Part shown: positions 16,528 through 27,797 of the stretch, piece after piece
Layout: each line of letters begins with the position of its first letter
Position numbering within the stretch: the first letter of the stretch is position 1
DNA from: an uncultured Collinsella sp.
Lineage (GTDB): Bacteria > Actinomycetota > Coriobacteriia > Coriobacteriales > Coriobacteriaceae
Direction: 5' to 3'
Length of the DNA stretch: 48,065 nucleotides
Assembly: GCA_900550185.1 (NCBI GenBank)
Contig: URRN01000003.1
Coordinates: 1 to 48,065, forward strand
Position numbers and translations under genes: made by a program
Notes under the pieces: generated by a model
Databases searched by the model: none
What the model was told of the DNA's origin: nothing
What the model saw: the letters and a program-made list of their open reading frames with translations, nothing else

Positions 16528-16878
16528 CTAGATATTCTCTTCCGCCCATTTCTCGAAATCGAGTTCTCGTCTCTGAGCAGTTCGGTAGACTTCCATGTCT
16601 TCGCGAGCGCCTACCACTACGATGGCCATCTTTTCTTTAATTCTGATGAGGCGGTACACGATTCGAATGCCACTTCCCCTGAGCTTGATTTTCATAAAGC
16701 CAGTCAAATCCGTACCTGCCTTGTTTCCAAGAGGCTTGCCGAATCCACCTTCGTTCTGCGGCAATGGGTTCGTTCTGATTTTTTCTATAGCCTTAAGGAC
16801 GATCTTTCGTTGGGAGCCGTCCAGACGCTTAATATCCTTGAGAGCATCCGGGTAGAAAGCGACTTCGTACCCACTCAT
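16528..16878 (-). CDS. RelE/ParE-family toxin
   Basis: A 116-residue toxin of the RelE/ParE superfamily. Visible features are VAFYPDALKDIKRLDGSQRKIVLKAI, the basic strand GSGIRIVYRL with the Arg-rich core, and IVVVGAREDMEVYRTAQRR near the end. RelE toxins cut mRNA on the ribosome; whether this one is an RNase or a gyrase poison cannot be told from sequence alone. ATG 16878 overlaps the antitoxin stop by four bases (ATGA), a strong sign of coupling. Intact and followed by its own terminator. Confidence 0.87.
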   Translation of the reverse strand: MSGYEVAFYPDALKDIKRLDGSQRKIVLKAIEKIRTNPLPQNEGGFGKPLGNKAGTDLTGFMKIKLRGSGIRIVYRLIRIKEKMAIVVVGAREDMEVYRTAQRRELDFEKWAEENI

Positions 16879-17195
16879 TCAAACTCGACCTCATCCATCT
16901 GATCGAGTTCGTCCTGGCTCACACCCAGCTCTTCCATAACATCAGACAGGGAAACAAGCGCATCGTCACTTGCCACAGCCACTCTCTTAAGTGCCAACGT
17001 TAACAAGGCGAGGTCCTCCTCCGCTTGCTTCGCTTCCCTATATTCATCGGGTGTCACAATCACAAACGCTGGCTTGTTGTGTTTGAGAACCACAACTGGA
17101 TTGTCGTCCCCAACCTTCGAAAATGCAGCCGAGCCCTTACCGTGGCTGAAATCGCTAATTGGAACAAGGTTGTCGAGCATCTGCAAAGCAGGCAT
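16875..17195 (-). CDS. Phd/YefM-family antitoxin
   Basis: A 106-residue antitoxin. The N-terminal DNA-binding fold shows NLVPISDFSHGKGSAAFSKVGDDNPVVVLKHNKPAFVIVTPDEYR, a clear Phd/YefM pattern. The acidic C-terminus (ELDQMDEVEFE) would neutralise the toxin. The start is ATG 17195 with GGAGGT. A perfect 11-bp inverted repeat 13 bases upstream is a likely operator for autoregulation. It overlaps the toxin gene by four bases. Confidence 0.87.
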   Translation of the reverse strand: MPALQMLDNLVPISDFSHGKGSAAFSKVGDDNPVVVLKHNKPAFVIVTPDEYREAKQAEEDLALLTLALKRVAVASDDALVSLSDVMEELGVSQDELDQMDEVEFE

Positions 17196-17207
17196 ACATA
17201 CCTCCTA

Positions 17208-17235
17208 AAAATGAATTCTTTTTCGAATTCATTTT
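17208..17235 (-). promoter_or_regulatory. Palindromic operator candidate of the Phd/RelE operon
   Basis: Perfect arms AAAATGAATTC (17208-17218) and GAATTCATTTT (17225-17235) flank a six-base spacer. A TAAAAT-like -10 box on the minus strand overlaps the upstream arm, so binding would block transcription. Farther upstream, 17236-17411 shows no gene and no other clear signal apart from a second possible -10 (TACAAT). Confidence 0.6.
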
Positions 17236-17411
17236 ATCATTCTTTTTTGCTATATTGTACCACGCAACCGAAACAACCTTTTAGGATACGAATCCGAGCT
17301 TAGAATGACTGTTGGCCCTCGCACCGCCCTTGCCTCTTTTATTACGTCAAGTGGTATACAGCGAAGCAAAATGGCGATCTAAAGTGCGCGGCACTCACCT
17401 CGCATCGCTAC

Positions 17412-17450
17412 AAAAAACAAACTGCTCCCCACCCACTCGGGCAAGGAGCA
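17412..17450 (-). terminator. Terminator after the esterase gene
   Basis: On the minus strand a 12-bp stem (17439-17450 with 17423-17434, three wobble pairs) is followed by TTTGTTTTTT. It lies about 77 bases beyond the esterase stop. Confidence 0.7.
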
Positions 17451-17526
17451 AGCCTCATTTTTAATCAGACTGAGAACCACGAATGCAGAAACACAGGCGA
17501 CTTCAGTCCCTTATCGCCGAGAGACG

Positions 17527-18594
17527 TTATTGTACAGCCATTTCTTTAAGCTTCTCAGCCATCAACAAACACACGTCTTCCGATTGCGGGTACACGCCAA
17601 AATGATCGAAGAAACCATGGTCACATCCGGCATATTCGATGACCTCGACATCGATTCCTGAAGACCGTAATTTTGTAGCCCATTTTTCATCGGGGATACG
17701 AAGCGGATCGTATTCGGATGTCACGATAGTCACCGGGGGGAAATCAGTGCAGTCCTCAAGCATTAGCGCAGAAATCAACGGGTCATGAGGAGACATTTTT
17801 CCGTGTGCACAAAGTTCGACCATCGGGCCGTCCGAATCGCGAAGATGGTCGATGCGAAAACGCGCAACGTCCTCTTGATCGGCTATCGCAGGAAAATCCT
17901 CATATCCCTCGCCCTGTTCGCCCGCAAGGTCGACTTCAGGATAGATTTCGAAGGCATGGGCTACAGCTCCAGCACCCCTGAGCTGAACACACGCATTAGT
18001 AAGGCTTCCTCCCGCAGAGTCGCCGGCGACCATTATTTTATGAGGATCGATTCCGAGATCCCCGGCATGCTCGCGCACATAATCAAGAGCAAGAACGCAA
18101 TCCTCGATCTGCCCGGGAAATGCCGTCTCCGGCGCCAAGCGGTATTCCGGATAAACCACCACTGCACCAGACTTTTCGGCGATGAACTCGAGCTGATGTT
18201 CAAATTGCAGAACATTCCCCGCCATAAACGCGCCGCCATGCAGGTAAACTAGCGCTGGACTTGCCTCCTTATGATTTGGTGGCGTCCAGACGAATAAATC
18301 TATATAGCGATCGGCTGCCTCCATGAGGACCTCATCGCGCTGAACCTCACCATCGAGTAGGCGGTATGTCGGCTTATCCGGGCGATGACGCATTCCAATA
18401 AGGCTCGTCCAGCTCGGAGACATGCTAACATTCCGCATCTTCTTGCGGGATACCTCGAGAATTCGTGGGTCAAGCACATGCTCTCTTTCATCATCAGGAA
18501 CCGGACGAATTTGAACCTCGAGTCCCCTCTTCTCGGTTATAAACGAGCGACCGGAGATGGCGCCAATCAACGCCTCGTCGTATTGTCTGCCCAT
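17527..18594 (-). CDS. Alpha/beta hydrolase, hormone-sensitive-lipase family esterase
   Basis: A 355-residue cytoplasmic esterase. The HSL-family oxyanion motif LHGGAF is at about 119-123, EYRLAPE follows at about 150, the nucleophile is Ser193 in GDSAGG, and the acid and base are in SEYDPLR and CDHGFFD. No signal peptide is seen. It starts at ATG 18594 with GAGGGGA, divergent from the GntR regulator, so it may be part of that regulon. Removal of acetyl or acyl groups from an imported sugar is an attractive but untested role. Family placement is firm; the substrate is not known. Confidence 0.85.
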   Translation of the reverse strand: MGRQYDEALIGAISGRSFITEKRGLEVQIRPVPDDEREHVLDPRILEVSRKKMRNVSMSPSWTSLIGMRHRPDKPTYRLLDGEVQRDEVLMEAADRYIDLFVWTPPNHKEASPALVYLHGGAFMAGNVLQFEHQLEFIAEKSGAVVVYPEYRLAPETAFPGQIEDCVLALDYVREHAGDLGIDPHKIMVAGDSAGGSLTNACVQLRGAGAVAHAFEIYPEVDLAGEQGEGYEDFPAIADQEDVARFRIDHLRDSDGPMVELCAHGKMSPHDPLISALMLEDCTDFPPVTIVTSEYDPLRIPDEKWATKLRSSGIDVEVIEYAGCDHGFFDHFGVYPQSEDVCLLMAEKLKEMAVQ

Positions 18595-18718
18595 CTTAAA
18601 TCCCCTCTCGGCGATAACGCCAAATCGATATTTCCATAACTTTTGAGATAACGGCTTATGATGTCCTCAGTTGTCGTATATCTATGTACTAAAGAAACTG
18701 AAGACCAAGGGGTCCACC

Positions 18719-19474
18719 ATGCCTGCAGCAAAAGACGAGCTCACTCAGCCAGAGCTTCTCTATCAGACCGTTGAAAACGATATCCTCAAGAAAATAGTTT
18801 CTGGCGAACTCCCCGGCGGCAGTCAGATTCCCACCGAAACCGAGCTTTGCAAGCAATACAAAGTAAGCAGGATCACCGTAAGACGCGCCGTACAGAATCT
18901 CATTGACCAAAACTTGCTCTACCGCCTGCGAGGCAAGGGGACATTCGTAAACCCATCGAAGCTCACCCTGAAACGAGGAACAAGCACCATTTTCAATTTG
19001 AGCTCCGACCCCCAATACGGCGATAAAACAACCAAGTCCATCTTGGAAACAGGCTTGATCAAGGCTGATGCCCACATTGCACGGGAGCTCAAAATTGACA
19101 ACGGAACCGTAGTGCAACGAGTTGCGCGCTTGGTTTATATCGAAAATGCCCCCTGCGCCATCGACACCATTTATGCAACGCAGGGCACTCTACCCGGACT
19201 ACTGGAGCTTCTCACAGACAATGCCAGTCTTTTCGACCTGATCGCCAACCATTACGGCATCGCAACCGGTATTGAGAAACTCAAAATCACCGCAGGAATA
19301 GCGGGGCTCCAAGAAGCAAACCTTCTCGGTTATATCGTTGGAGCCCCCGTGAGCGTTGTCGAGCACGTCACATATGCCTGCAATGAAATGCCGCTCCACT
19401 ATTCGAAAACCGTTTGGCGAGCAGACGCATCGTCCTTCGAGTTCAGCATCTCAAAAGATGGACGCCTTCTCTAG
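18719..19474 (+). CDS. GntR-family (UTRA domain) transcriptional regulator
   Basis: A 251-residue regulator. The N-terminal winged helix-turn-helix reads ILKKIVSGELPGGSQIPTETELCKQYKVSRITVRRAV, then LLYRLRGKGTFV. The C-terminal part is a UTRA ligand domain (VQRVARLVYIENAPCAIDTIY), which binds phosphosugars in relatives. The start is ATG 18719 with AAGGGG. The stop shares the tetranucleotide CTAG with the convergent PTS IID stop. It most likely controls the PTS operon and perhaps the esterase. The 38-bp palindrome at 21628-21665 is a good operator candidate. Confidence 0.88.
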   Translation: MPAAKDELTQPELLYQTVENDILKKIVSGELPGGSQIPTETELCKQYKVSRITVRRAVQNLIDQNLLYRLRGKGTFVNPSKLTLKRGTSTIFNLSSDPQYGDKTTKSILETGLIKADAHIARELKIDNGTVVQRVARLVYIENAPCAIDTIYATQGTLPGLLELLTDNASLFDLIANHYGIATGIEKLKITAGIAGLQEANLLGYIVGAPVSVVEHVTYACNEMPLHYSKTVWRADASSFEFSISKDGRLL

Positions 19475-20331
19475 CCCAAAATCCCCAGGACGCCGAGCAC
19501 AATACCCGCAGCGAGAATGCCCACAATCTGCCAAATAATTTTGACCTGTTTCTTATTGCAGAGACACATGATCCCGAACGCGCAGAGCGGCAAAAGAGCC
19601 GGGAATATCCCATCGAGCGTTTCCTGCAACTTAAACGCGGTGTCGCCGAAGTTAAGAGCGAGCGGAGTGGTAACTGCAACGGTGGTCGCCACCATTCCAC
19701 CAACTACCATTAGTCCCACAATCGCCAGGCCGGACGTAACTTTGTGCATTACATCAGAATCGTTCAGCTTCGAAATCATGCCACTGCCAAGCGAATAACC
19801 ATACTGAAGCCCAAACCAGCGGATCAGGATCGTTGGGACATTATAAAGAAGCAGGAACAGGATTGGGCCGAGCAGACTGCCCGAAAGGCAAAGTCCTGTC
19901 ACAACGCCCGTCGCAATCATGCGAAGCGTACTGGCAATCAGTGAATCTCCAATACCGGAAAGCGGAGCCATAAGCGATGCTTTCATGGCGTTAATTGAGG
20001 CGGTGTCAAAGTCCTGATTGTTGGCGTTTTCCTCCTCCATGGAGGCCACAATGCCGGCGACCAGAGGATTAAACGTAACTTGAATATTGTAGAACTCAAG
20101 ATGACGCTTATATGCCTCGATCCGGTCTTCAGGCTTATCGTATAACCGCTTGATTACCGGAATCATGTCGTAGCAGAAACCAACGTTCATTTGTCGGTCA
20201 AAGCTCCACATGATGTTGAGTGGAAAGCTACGCCAAAATAACGCCTTTAAGTCTTTCTTGGTTATTCTCTTATCGGTCGATTTATTTGACTCCGGCGAGA
20301 GCTCAAGAACATCATTAGAATTCGTTGTCAT
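19471..20331 (-). CDS. PTS mannose-family IID component
   Basis: A 286-residue membrane subunit of a mannose/fructose/sorbose-family PTS. It has the IID patterns KKDLKALFWRSFPLNIMWSFDRQMNVGFCYDMIPVI, EAYKRHLEFYNIQVTFNPLVAGIVASMEEENAN and MAPLSGIGDSLI, followed by C-terminal helices. With IIC it forms the sugar channel. The start is ATG 20331 with AAGGAGG, overlapping IIC by 17 bases. Last gene of the IIB-IIC-IID operon; its stop overlaps the convergent regulator stop by four bases. Sugar specificity is not readable. Confidence 0.93.
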   Translation of the reverse strand: MTTNSNDVLELSPESNKSTDKRITKKDLKALFWRSFPLNIMWSFDRQMNVGFCYDMIPVIKRLYDKPEDRIEAYKRHLEFYNIQVTFNPLVAGIVASMEEENANNQDFDTASINAMKASLMAPLSGIGDSLIASTLRMIATGVVTGLCLSGSLLGPILFLLLYNVPTILIRWFGLQYGYSLGSGMISKLNDSDVMHKVTSGLAIVGLMVVGGMVATTVAVTTPLALNFGDTAFKLQETLDGIFPALLPLCAFGIMCLCNKKQVKIIWQIVGILAAGIVLGVLGILG

Positions 20332-21091
20332 CGTCAACCTCCTTAGCGACCGCCGCACTGGCAGGCATAAAAATGTGAGCCATATTGAGAATCCCAATCA
20401 GGATCAGCGAAAACGCCACGATACCGATCGTCGGAATGTTTAGATAGGCACTCAGCAAGAAGCCTCCAAAGAATAGGAAGCTCAGCTCCTTGGTGGACAG
20501 GATTGACATAAGCTGCGCAAATCCAAGCGCGGGCAGAATACCCGTTGCGATCGTAAGCCCATTCGTAAGCCAATCAGGAATGGCGTCAATCAGTGCCTGA
20601 ACAGCATCATTTCCAACGTAAAAAGCCACGCCGCAAATCAAGCCAAGCGCAATGATGTAGAGAATTCCATTGGTCCACATAGCGGCTGCAATCGTTTTGG
20701 GGTCGTCTTTTTCGGCACCACGATCAGCCCAGACAGCCATAGGAGGCGTAACAACGCTATACATAAGGCTGTCAAACATGCCGGCAAGCACCGCAGTGGG
20801 CATAGCAATAGTCAGAGCGGTCTCGGGACCCGCACCCATAGTAATCGCAAAGGCTGTTCCCAAAACTGAACCAACAATTACGTTGGGCGGCACGGCAGCA
20901 CCAACCTGCCAGACCCCCATGAACGCGAGTTCGAGCTGGAAACCAACAATAACGCCAGTCGGAATATCACCCAAAAAAATACCGACGATCGCTCCGAGGA
21001 CAATCGGCCGCTCGACCATCGCAGTACCGAGTAAATAATCCGATTGACCTATCGCAGCGGCAAGACCAACCAGAAAAGCCTGAAGCAGCAT
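20315..21091 (-). CDS. PTS mannose-family IIC component
   Basis: A 258-residue integral membrane permease subunit of the mannose-family PTS. It has the typical glycine-rich helices GAIVGIFLGDIPTGVIVGFQLELAFMG and GAAVPPNVIVGSVLGTAFAI. It starts at ATG 21091 with GAGGGAG, 14 bases after IIB, and overlaps IID by 17 bases. It carries the sugar path together with IID. Length is normal and no lesions are seen. Confidence 0.93.
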   Translation of the reverse strand: MLLQAFLVGLAAAIGQSDYLLGTAMVERPIVLGAIVGIFLGDIPTGVIVGFQLELAFMGVWQVGAAVPPNVIVGSVLGTAFAITMGAGPETALTIAMPTAVLAGMFDSLMYSVVTPPMAVWADRGAEKDDPKTIAAAMWTNGILYIIALGLICGVAFYVGNDAVQALIDAIPDWLTNGLTIATGILPALGFAQLMSILSTKELSFLFFGGFLLSAYLNIPTIGIVAFSLILIGILNMAHIFMPASAAVAKEVDDDNEF

Positions 21092-21105
21092 ATTTCTCCC
21101 TCTTC

Positions 21106-21582
21106 CTACAAATCAAAACTTGTTACGATGCGTTTTTTCTCGCTAGCAACCTGCCTTACCTCGAACTCGATTCCATCAGCCATGGCTTTCTTAATTTCAT
21201 TAATATCGGATTGGGAAAGGCGCACAGCAGGGCCAAGCTCCTTTACGCTATCCCCCAACGGTCGAGCGCCGCCTAAATTCACAGACGTTATTTTTGGACA
21301 CGCACGCGCAACTTCACAGGCGTCATGTACATTTCCCGCAACAACAATTAGCTCGTATTTATCCACCGCGCTTCCGTTAAGGGCCACGATGGAATCTTCT
21401 ACACTTTTGACAACCAATTTGGCATCAGCGGGTTTTGCAATTCGCAGCGCTTGAATTCGCTCTTTGCTTGCGGCGTACTCATCTGAAACCACAAGAATAG
21501 CGTTTGCTTCAAGCGTTGGATACCAAGAGAACACGGTCTGCCCATGCACTAACCGGCTATCGACGCGACACAGTTTAATCAT
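21106..21582 (-). CDS. PTS mannose-family IIB component
   Basis: A 158-residue cytoplasmic phosphocarrier. The phosphorylated residue is His13 in the family motif DSRLVHGQ. Later LGGARPLGDS and IKKAMADGIEFEVRQVASEKK fit IIB of the mannose family. The start was moved to ATG 21582, with AAAGGGG upstream, since the 18 preceding codons are noncoding. It is the first gene of the operon. No mannose-type IIA gene is adjacent, so phosphate must come from an IIA encoded elsewhere. Confidence 0.92.
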   Translation of the reverse strand: MIKLCRVDSRLVHGQTVFSWYPTLEANAILVVSDEYAASKERIQALRIAKPADAKLVVKSVEDSIVALNGSAVDKYELIVVAGNVHDACEVARACPKITSVNLGGARPLGDSVKELGPAVRLSQSDINEIKKAMADGIEFEVRQVASEKKRIVTSFDL

Positions 21583-21627
21583 TTTGCCCCTTTCTCGACT
21601 TGAACACAGACAATCATCCTTGACTGC

Positions 21628-21665
21628 TAATGGCATATTACGTCATATGACGTAATATGCCATTA
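21628..21665 (-). promoter_or_regulatory. 38-bp perfect palindrome upstream of the PTS operon (operator candidate)
   Basis: Bases 21628-21646 are the exact reverse complement of 21647-21665. The centre reads TTACGTCATATGACGTAA. It lies 45 bases upstream of the IIB start, where a promoter is expected; TAATAT inside it could be a -10 box. The length and A/T-rich symmetry suit a dimeric or tetrameric GntR-type regulator such as the one at 18719. Confidence 0.7.
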
Positions 21666-21752
21666 CATAATATCTTGAACGGTTGAATATCACCGCTAAA
21701 TGGTATTTATCTCTAAAAACAGGAGGTGCAGTCCGTCTAGACACAGTGCGTC

Positions 21753-21833
21753 GGGGCGAGAGGGGCCGAGTTTCCTCCTGAGCGACTCTGCTTGCAGCCG
21801 GAGCGAAGGGGGAAACTCGGCCCCTCCCGCCCC
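21753..21833. repeat. 23-bp inverted repeat, copy 2 of the conserved-loop element family
   Basis: Arms 21753-21775 and 21811-21833 pair with one mismatch. Read on the minus strand, the 35-base loop contains CTTCGCTCCGGCTGC followed by GCAGAGTCGCTC, matching the loop of the element at 16287 (TTCACTCCGGTTGC, then GCAAAGTCGTTC). It lies between the carB stop (21850) and the PTS promoter region. Confidence 0.8.
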
Positions 21834-21849
21834 GGCCGGACAGCTCGAC

Positions 21850-25164
<3,315 letters not shown>

Positions 25165-25165
25165 G

Positions 25166-26605
25166 TTAGTTCTCCTCGGTCGCAGCGTTCTCGGACTCGG
25201 CGAAATTCCAGCCGGCGAGGCGGTCCTTCGCGGTGTCGATGTCCAGGTAGTTCTCCTCGCCGTCCATGAGTCGCGTAAAGGCGGTAAAGAGATAGTGGGC
25301 ATCGGTGGGGCCAGGCGAAGCCTCGGGGTGGTACTGGACCGAGAAACACGGGGTGTCGAGCAGCTGGATGCCCTCGGCGGTGCCGTCGTTGAGGTTCACA
25401 TGCGTCAGGCGAATACGACCAAAGCGCTCGTTCATCACGACCGGCGCGATGCCGCGACGCACCCAGGCGCGCAGGTCGCCATCGGCCGCATGCTCGGTTT
25501 CGCCGCCGGAAAGCTCCGGAATCAGTTTGCCCAGACTGGGGAACAGCAGGCCAAAGCCGTGGTTTTGCGCGGTGATCTCCACGCGACGGCTCACCAGATT
25601 CATAACCGGCTGGTTACCGCCACGGTGACCGAATTTAAGCTTTTCCATTTGGGCGCCGCAGGCCAGGCTGATCATCTGGTGACCAAGACAAATGCCAAAG
25701 ACCGGCACCTTGCCGATCAGCTGCTGCACCTGCTCGTAGGTCTCCACCACGGCGTCGGGGTCGCCGGGGCCATTGGACAAAAAGACGCCGTCGGGATTCA
25801 TGTCGAGCACCTCACTCGCAGGCGTGTCCCACGGCACGACGGTAAGGTCGCAGCCGGCGCGGACCAGCCCCTCCAGAATGCCGCGCTTCACACCGCAGTC
25901 GTAGGCGACCACTTTGTGACGGGCAGGAGCGGCAGTCGAAAGCGCAAAGTCATGCGTGGCAGGCAGGTCGACGGCGGCAAACTCGTGAGGCGCGGGGCAA
26001 CTTACGGTCTTGACCAGGTTCTCGCCTACCAGCGTGGGCGCAGCGGCCAGACACTCGGCAAGCTCGTCGACGTCGAAGATCTCGGTCGAGATAATGCCCA
26101 TCTTGGAACCATTGTCGCGCAGATGGCGCACCAGAGCGCGGGTGTCGACGCCCTCGATAGCGACGATGCCGTGGGCGCGCAGATACTCCGGCACGCTAAC
26201 GGCCGAGCGCCAGTTAGAAGGCGTGGCGCACATGTCGCGAACGATCATGCCGCGCATGGCCGGAGCGCTCGCAGGGCGCACGGCGTCGCCGGGGAAGGCC
26301 GACTGGACGTCGGTCTCGTCGATACCGTAGTTGCCGATCTGCGGATAGGTCATGGTTACGATTTGGCCGGCATAACTCGGGTCGGTCATGACCTCAAAGT
26401 AGCCCTCGAGCGAGGTGTTGAAGCAGACTTCGCCGGTCGCGGTGCCCTCGGCGCCGCATGCACGTCCATAAAAAATGGTCCCATCCTCAAGATACAGGAT
26501 ACAGGGACCGCAGGTGCCCTTACTGGTTTTGGCCAGCATACGCTGGCAAAGCTCGCTGGGCGCGAAGGTGCGGGCGGCAGCGCCCGCGGTATGGTTGTTC
26601 GCCAT
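25166..26605 (-). CDS. carA: Carbamoyl phosphate synthase small subunit, with an internal insertion
   Basis: A 479-residue glutaminase subunit, clearly longer than the usual 360-390. The core is intact: LEDGTIFYGRACGAEGTATGEVCFNTSLEGY, the nucleophile in FGICLGHQ, KFGHRGGNQPV and QYHPEASPGP. About 28 extra residues precede the core, and about 35 extra residues lie between ITAQNHGF and THVNLNDGT, where the E. coli protein has only about 13. The start is ATG 26605 with AAGGAG. A CCGGTC/GACCGG hairpin (26617-26634) directly precedes the ribosome site. Operon with carB. Confidence 0.95.
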   Translation of the reverse strand: MANNHTAGAAARTFAPSELCQRMLAKTSKGTCGPCILYLEDGTIFYGRACGAEGTATGEVCFNTSLEGYFEVMTDPSYAGQIVTMTYPQIGNYGIDETDVQSAFPGDAVRPASAPAMRGMIVRDMCATPSNWRSAVSVPEYLRAHGIVAIEGVDTRALVRHLRDNGSKMGIISTEIFDVDELAECLAAAPTLVGENLVKTVSCPAPHEFAAVDLPATHDFALSTAAPARHKVVAYDCGVKRGILEGLVRAGCDLTVVPWDTPASEVLDMNPDGVFLSNGPGDPDAVVETYEQVQQLIGKVPVFGICLGHQMISLACGAQMEKLKFGHRGGNQPVMNLVSRRVEITAQNHGFGLLFPSLGKLIPELSGGETEHAADGDLRAWVRRGIAPVVMNERFGRIRLTHVNLNDGTAEGIQLLDTPCFSVQYHPEASPGPTDAHYLFTAFTRLMDGEENYLDIDTAKDRLAGWNFAESENAATEEN

Positions 26606-26616
26606 AATTCTCCTTC

Positions 26617-26634
26617 CCGGTCTCACAGGACCGG
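26617..26634 (-). promoter_or_regulatory. Small hairpin in the carA leader
   Basis: Six-base arms CCGGTC and GACCGG with a six-base loop sit immediately upstream of the GGAAGGAG site. A second symmetric site at 26659-26674 (GCGGT, TACAAT, ACCGC on the minus strand) may mark the promoter -10. Regulation by pyrimidines is possible but no known motif was recognised. Confidence 0.35.
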
Positions 26635-26765
26635 CTTAAAGGTGTGTAGTTAGGCCTCGCGGTATTGTAACCGCAAGTATGCCTCATGGCGTTAATTTCA
26701 TCGAAATGTTTACGAAATGATAATTATGACTTTCTATGCATAATGATTTTTCTGGGACGGGGATT

Positions 26766-26806
26766 AAAAAATCATCCCGCGAGGCTTGTGGCTCACGCGG
26801 GATGAT
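26766..26806 (-). terminator. Terminator of the ABC exporter/membrane protein operon
   Basis: An 11-bp perfect stem (26771-26781 and 26796-26806) with a 14-base loop is followed on the minus strand by a run of T. It lies just past the stop at 26816. Confidence 0.88.
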
Positions 26807-26815
26807 GACGTCTTA

Positions 26816-27778
26816 TTATTTCTTGTCCTGCTCCAGCAGTTCGGACGGTGTGCGATCGGGCTTGCCGCCGCGGAAAATCTCGCGGCCATGCAGACGATGC
26901 TCCAGGTCACGTTCGGCCTTTTCCTCGTCAATCTTGGTCTGGCTCACCACCGGGTCCTCAATCAACGACGACACCGAGTTCACCTGCTTCTGAATGCGCT
27001 CGGCGATGGTGTCATCCATACTCACGATGCGCATCTTCCAGTCGATACTCGTGGCGTTGGATGAGCTCTTGGTCCACACGAACGTCAAAATGGCGCTCTG
27101 ATGACCCCGCGCGGGAAACATGCCAAAGAAGGAATCGTGTTGAATGTTGCTATCCTCGTCGATATAGGCATGCACGTTATACACCACGCGGTCGATCTTA
27201 TCGTTGAGCAGCGCGTTGGTCGCAAGCGCCGCGGCCTGGATCTGACCATTGGACAGCAGTTCGAGCTCATTGGCAGACGACGTATCCAGCACCGTTACCT
27301 CGACCGTGCCCGTACGCTCATCGGCCTCATCGACAGAAAAATCGAGCGGAAACTGCGTAAAGCCGTTGCCCCACTCAAGGCCGCCCTTCAGCGCCGTCGA
27401 AACGGTATCCACCGAAACGCTCTCGGACAGGTTGGCGGTGTTCAGGCGTCGCATCACGCCGTAGCCAATCTGCATGCCCACAATCAGCACCAAGATGCCA
27501 ATGACCACGGCCATGGCAGTCTTCGTAATGGTATGGCTCACCTGCGAGCCCGAAGGGTCGTCCTCGGACAGCGGGTCGATATGTTTTGCCTGGCTCGCGC
27601 GGTCCTCGCTGCGCAGCTGCGCTAGCGCCGCTTTGTCACCGCGCTTGGCCGCAGCCTCCTTCTCACGCATGCGCTCGGTACGCTTTTTGGCAAGCGTAGG
27701 ATCCAAGACGCCGGATGCATCGATTTCGGAGAATAACTCCGTCACTTCTTCCGGAGTCAAAGGGTTCTTGTCAGCCAT
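26816..27778 (-). CDS. Single-pass membrane protein of unknown function
   Basis: A 320-residue protein not recognised as a named family. Residues 1-85 are charged and helical (ELFSEIDASGVLDPTLAKKRTERMREKEAAAKRG). One TM helix spans about 88-107 (MAVVIGILVLIVGMQIGYG). The outer part has an alternating strand/helix pattern (TGTVEVTVLDTSSANELELLSNGQIQAAALATNALL) and FGMFPARGHQSAILTFVWT; the C-terminal end is charged. It starts 19 bases after the ABC exporter stop, with AGGAAG, and shares its terminator, so it is probably a cotranscribed accessory. No catalytic motif is visible. Confidence 0.8.
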   Translation of the reverse strand: MADKNPLTPEEVTELFSEIDASGVLDPTLAKKRTERMREKEAAAKRGDKAALAQLRSEDRASQAKHIDPLSEDDPSGSQVSHTITKTAMAVVIGILVLIVGMQIGYGVMRRLNTANLSESVSVDTVSTALKGGLEWGNGFTQFPLDFSVDEADERTGTVEVTVLDTSSANELELLSNGQIQAAALATNALLNDKIDRVVYNVHAYIDEDSNIQHDSFFGMFPARGHQSAILTFVWTKSSSNATSIDWKMRIVSMDDTIAERIQKQVNSVSSLIEDPVVSQTKIDEEKAERDLEHRLHGREIFRGGKPDRTPSELLEQDKK

Positions 27779-27797
27779 AAACTTCCTGTCATATCAA

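Noticed and set aside
7504..21582. IIA at 7504 as the missing component of the mannose-family PTS
   Set aside because: The galactitol/fructose-type IIA fold is not known to donate phosphate to mannose-type IIB, so pairing by proximity is not justified.
25165..25302. Longer carB start giving 46 extra residues
   Set aside because: The extension lies in the carA coding region, reads as biased low-complexity sequence, and lacks the ribosome site seen at 25164.
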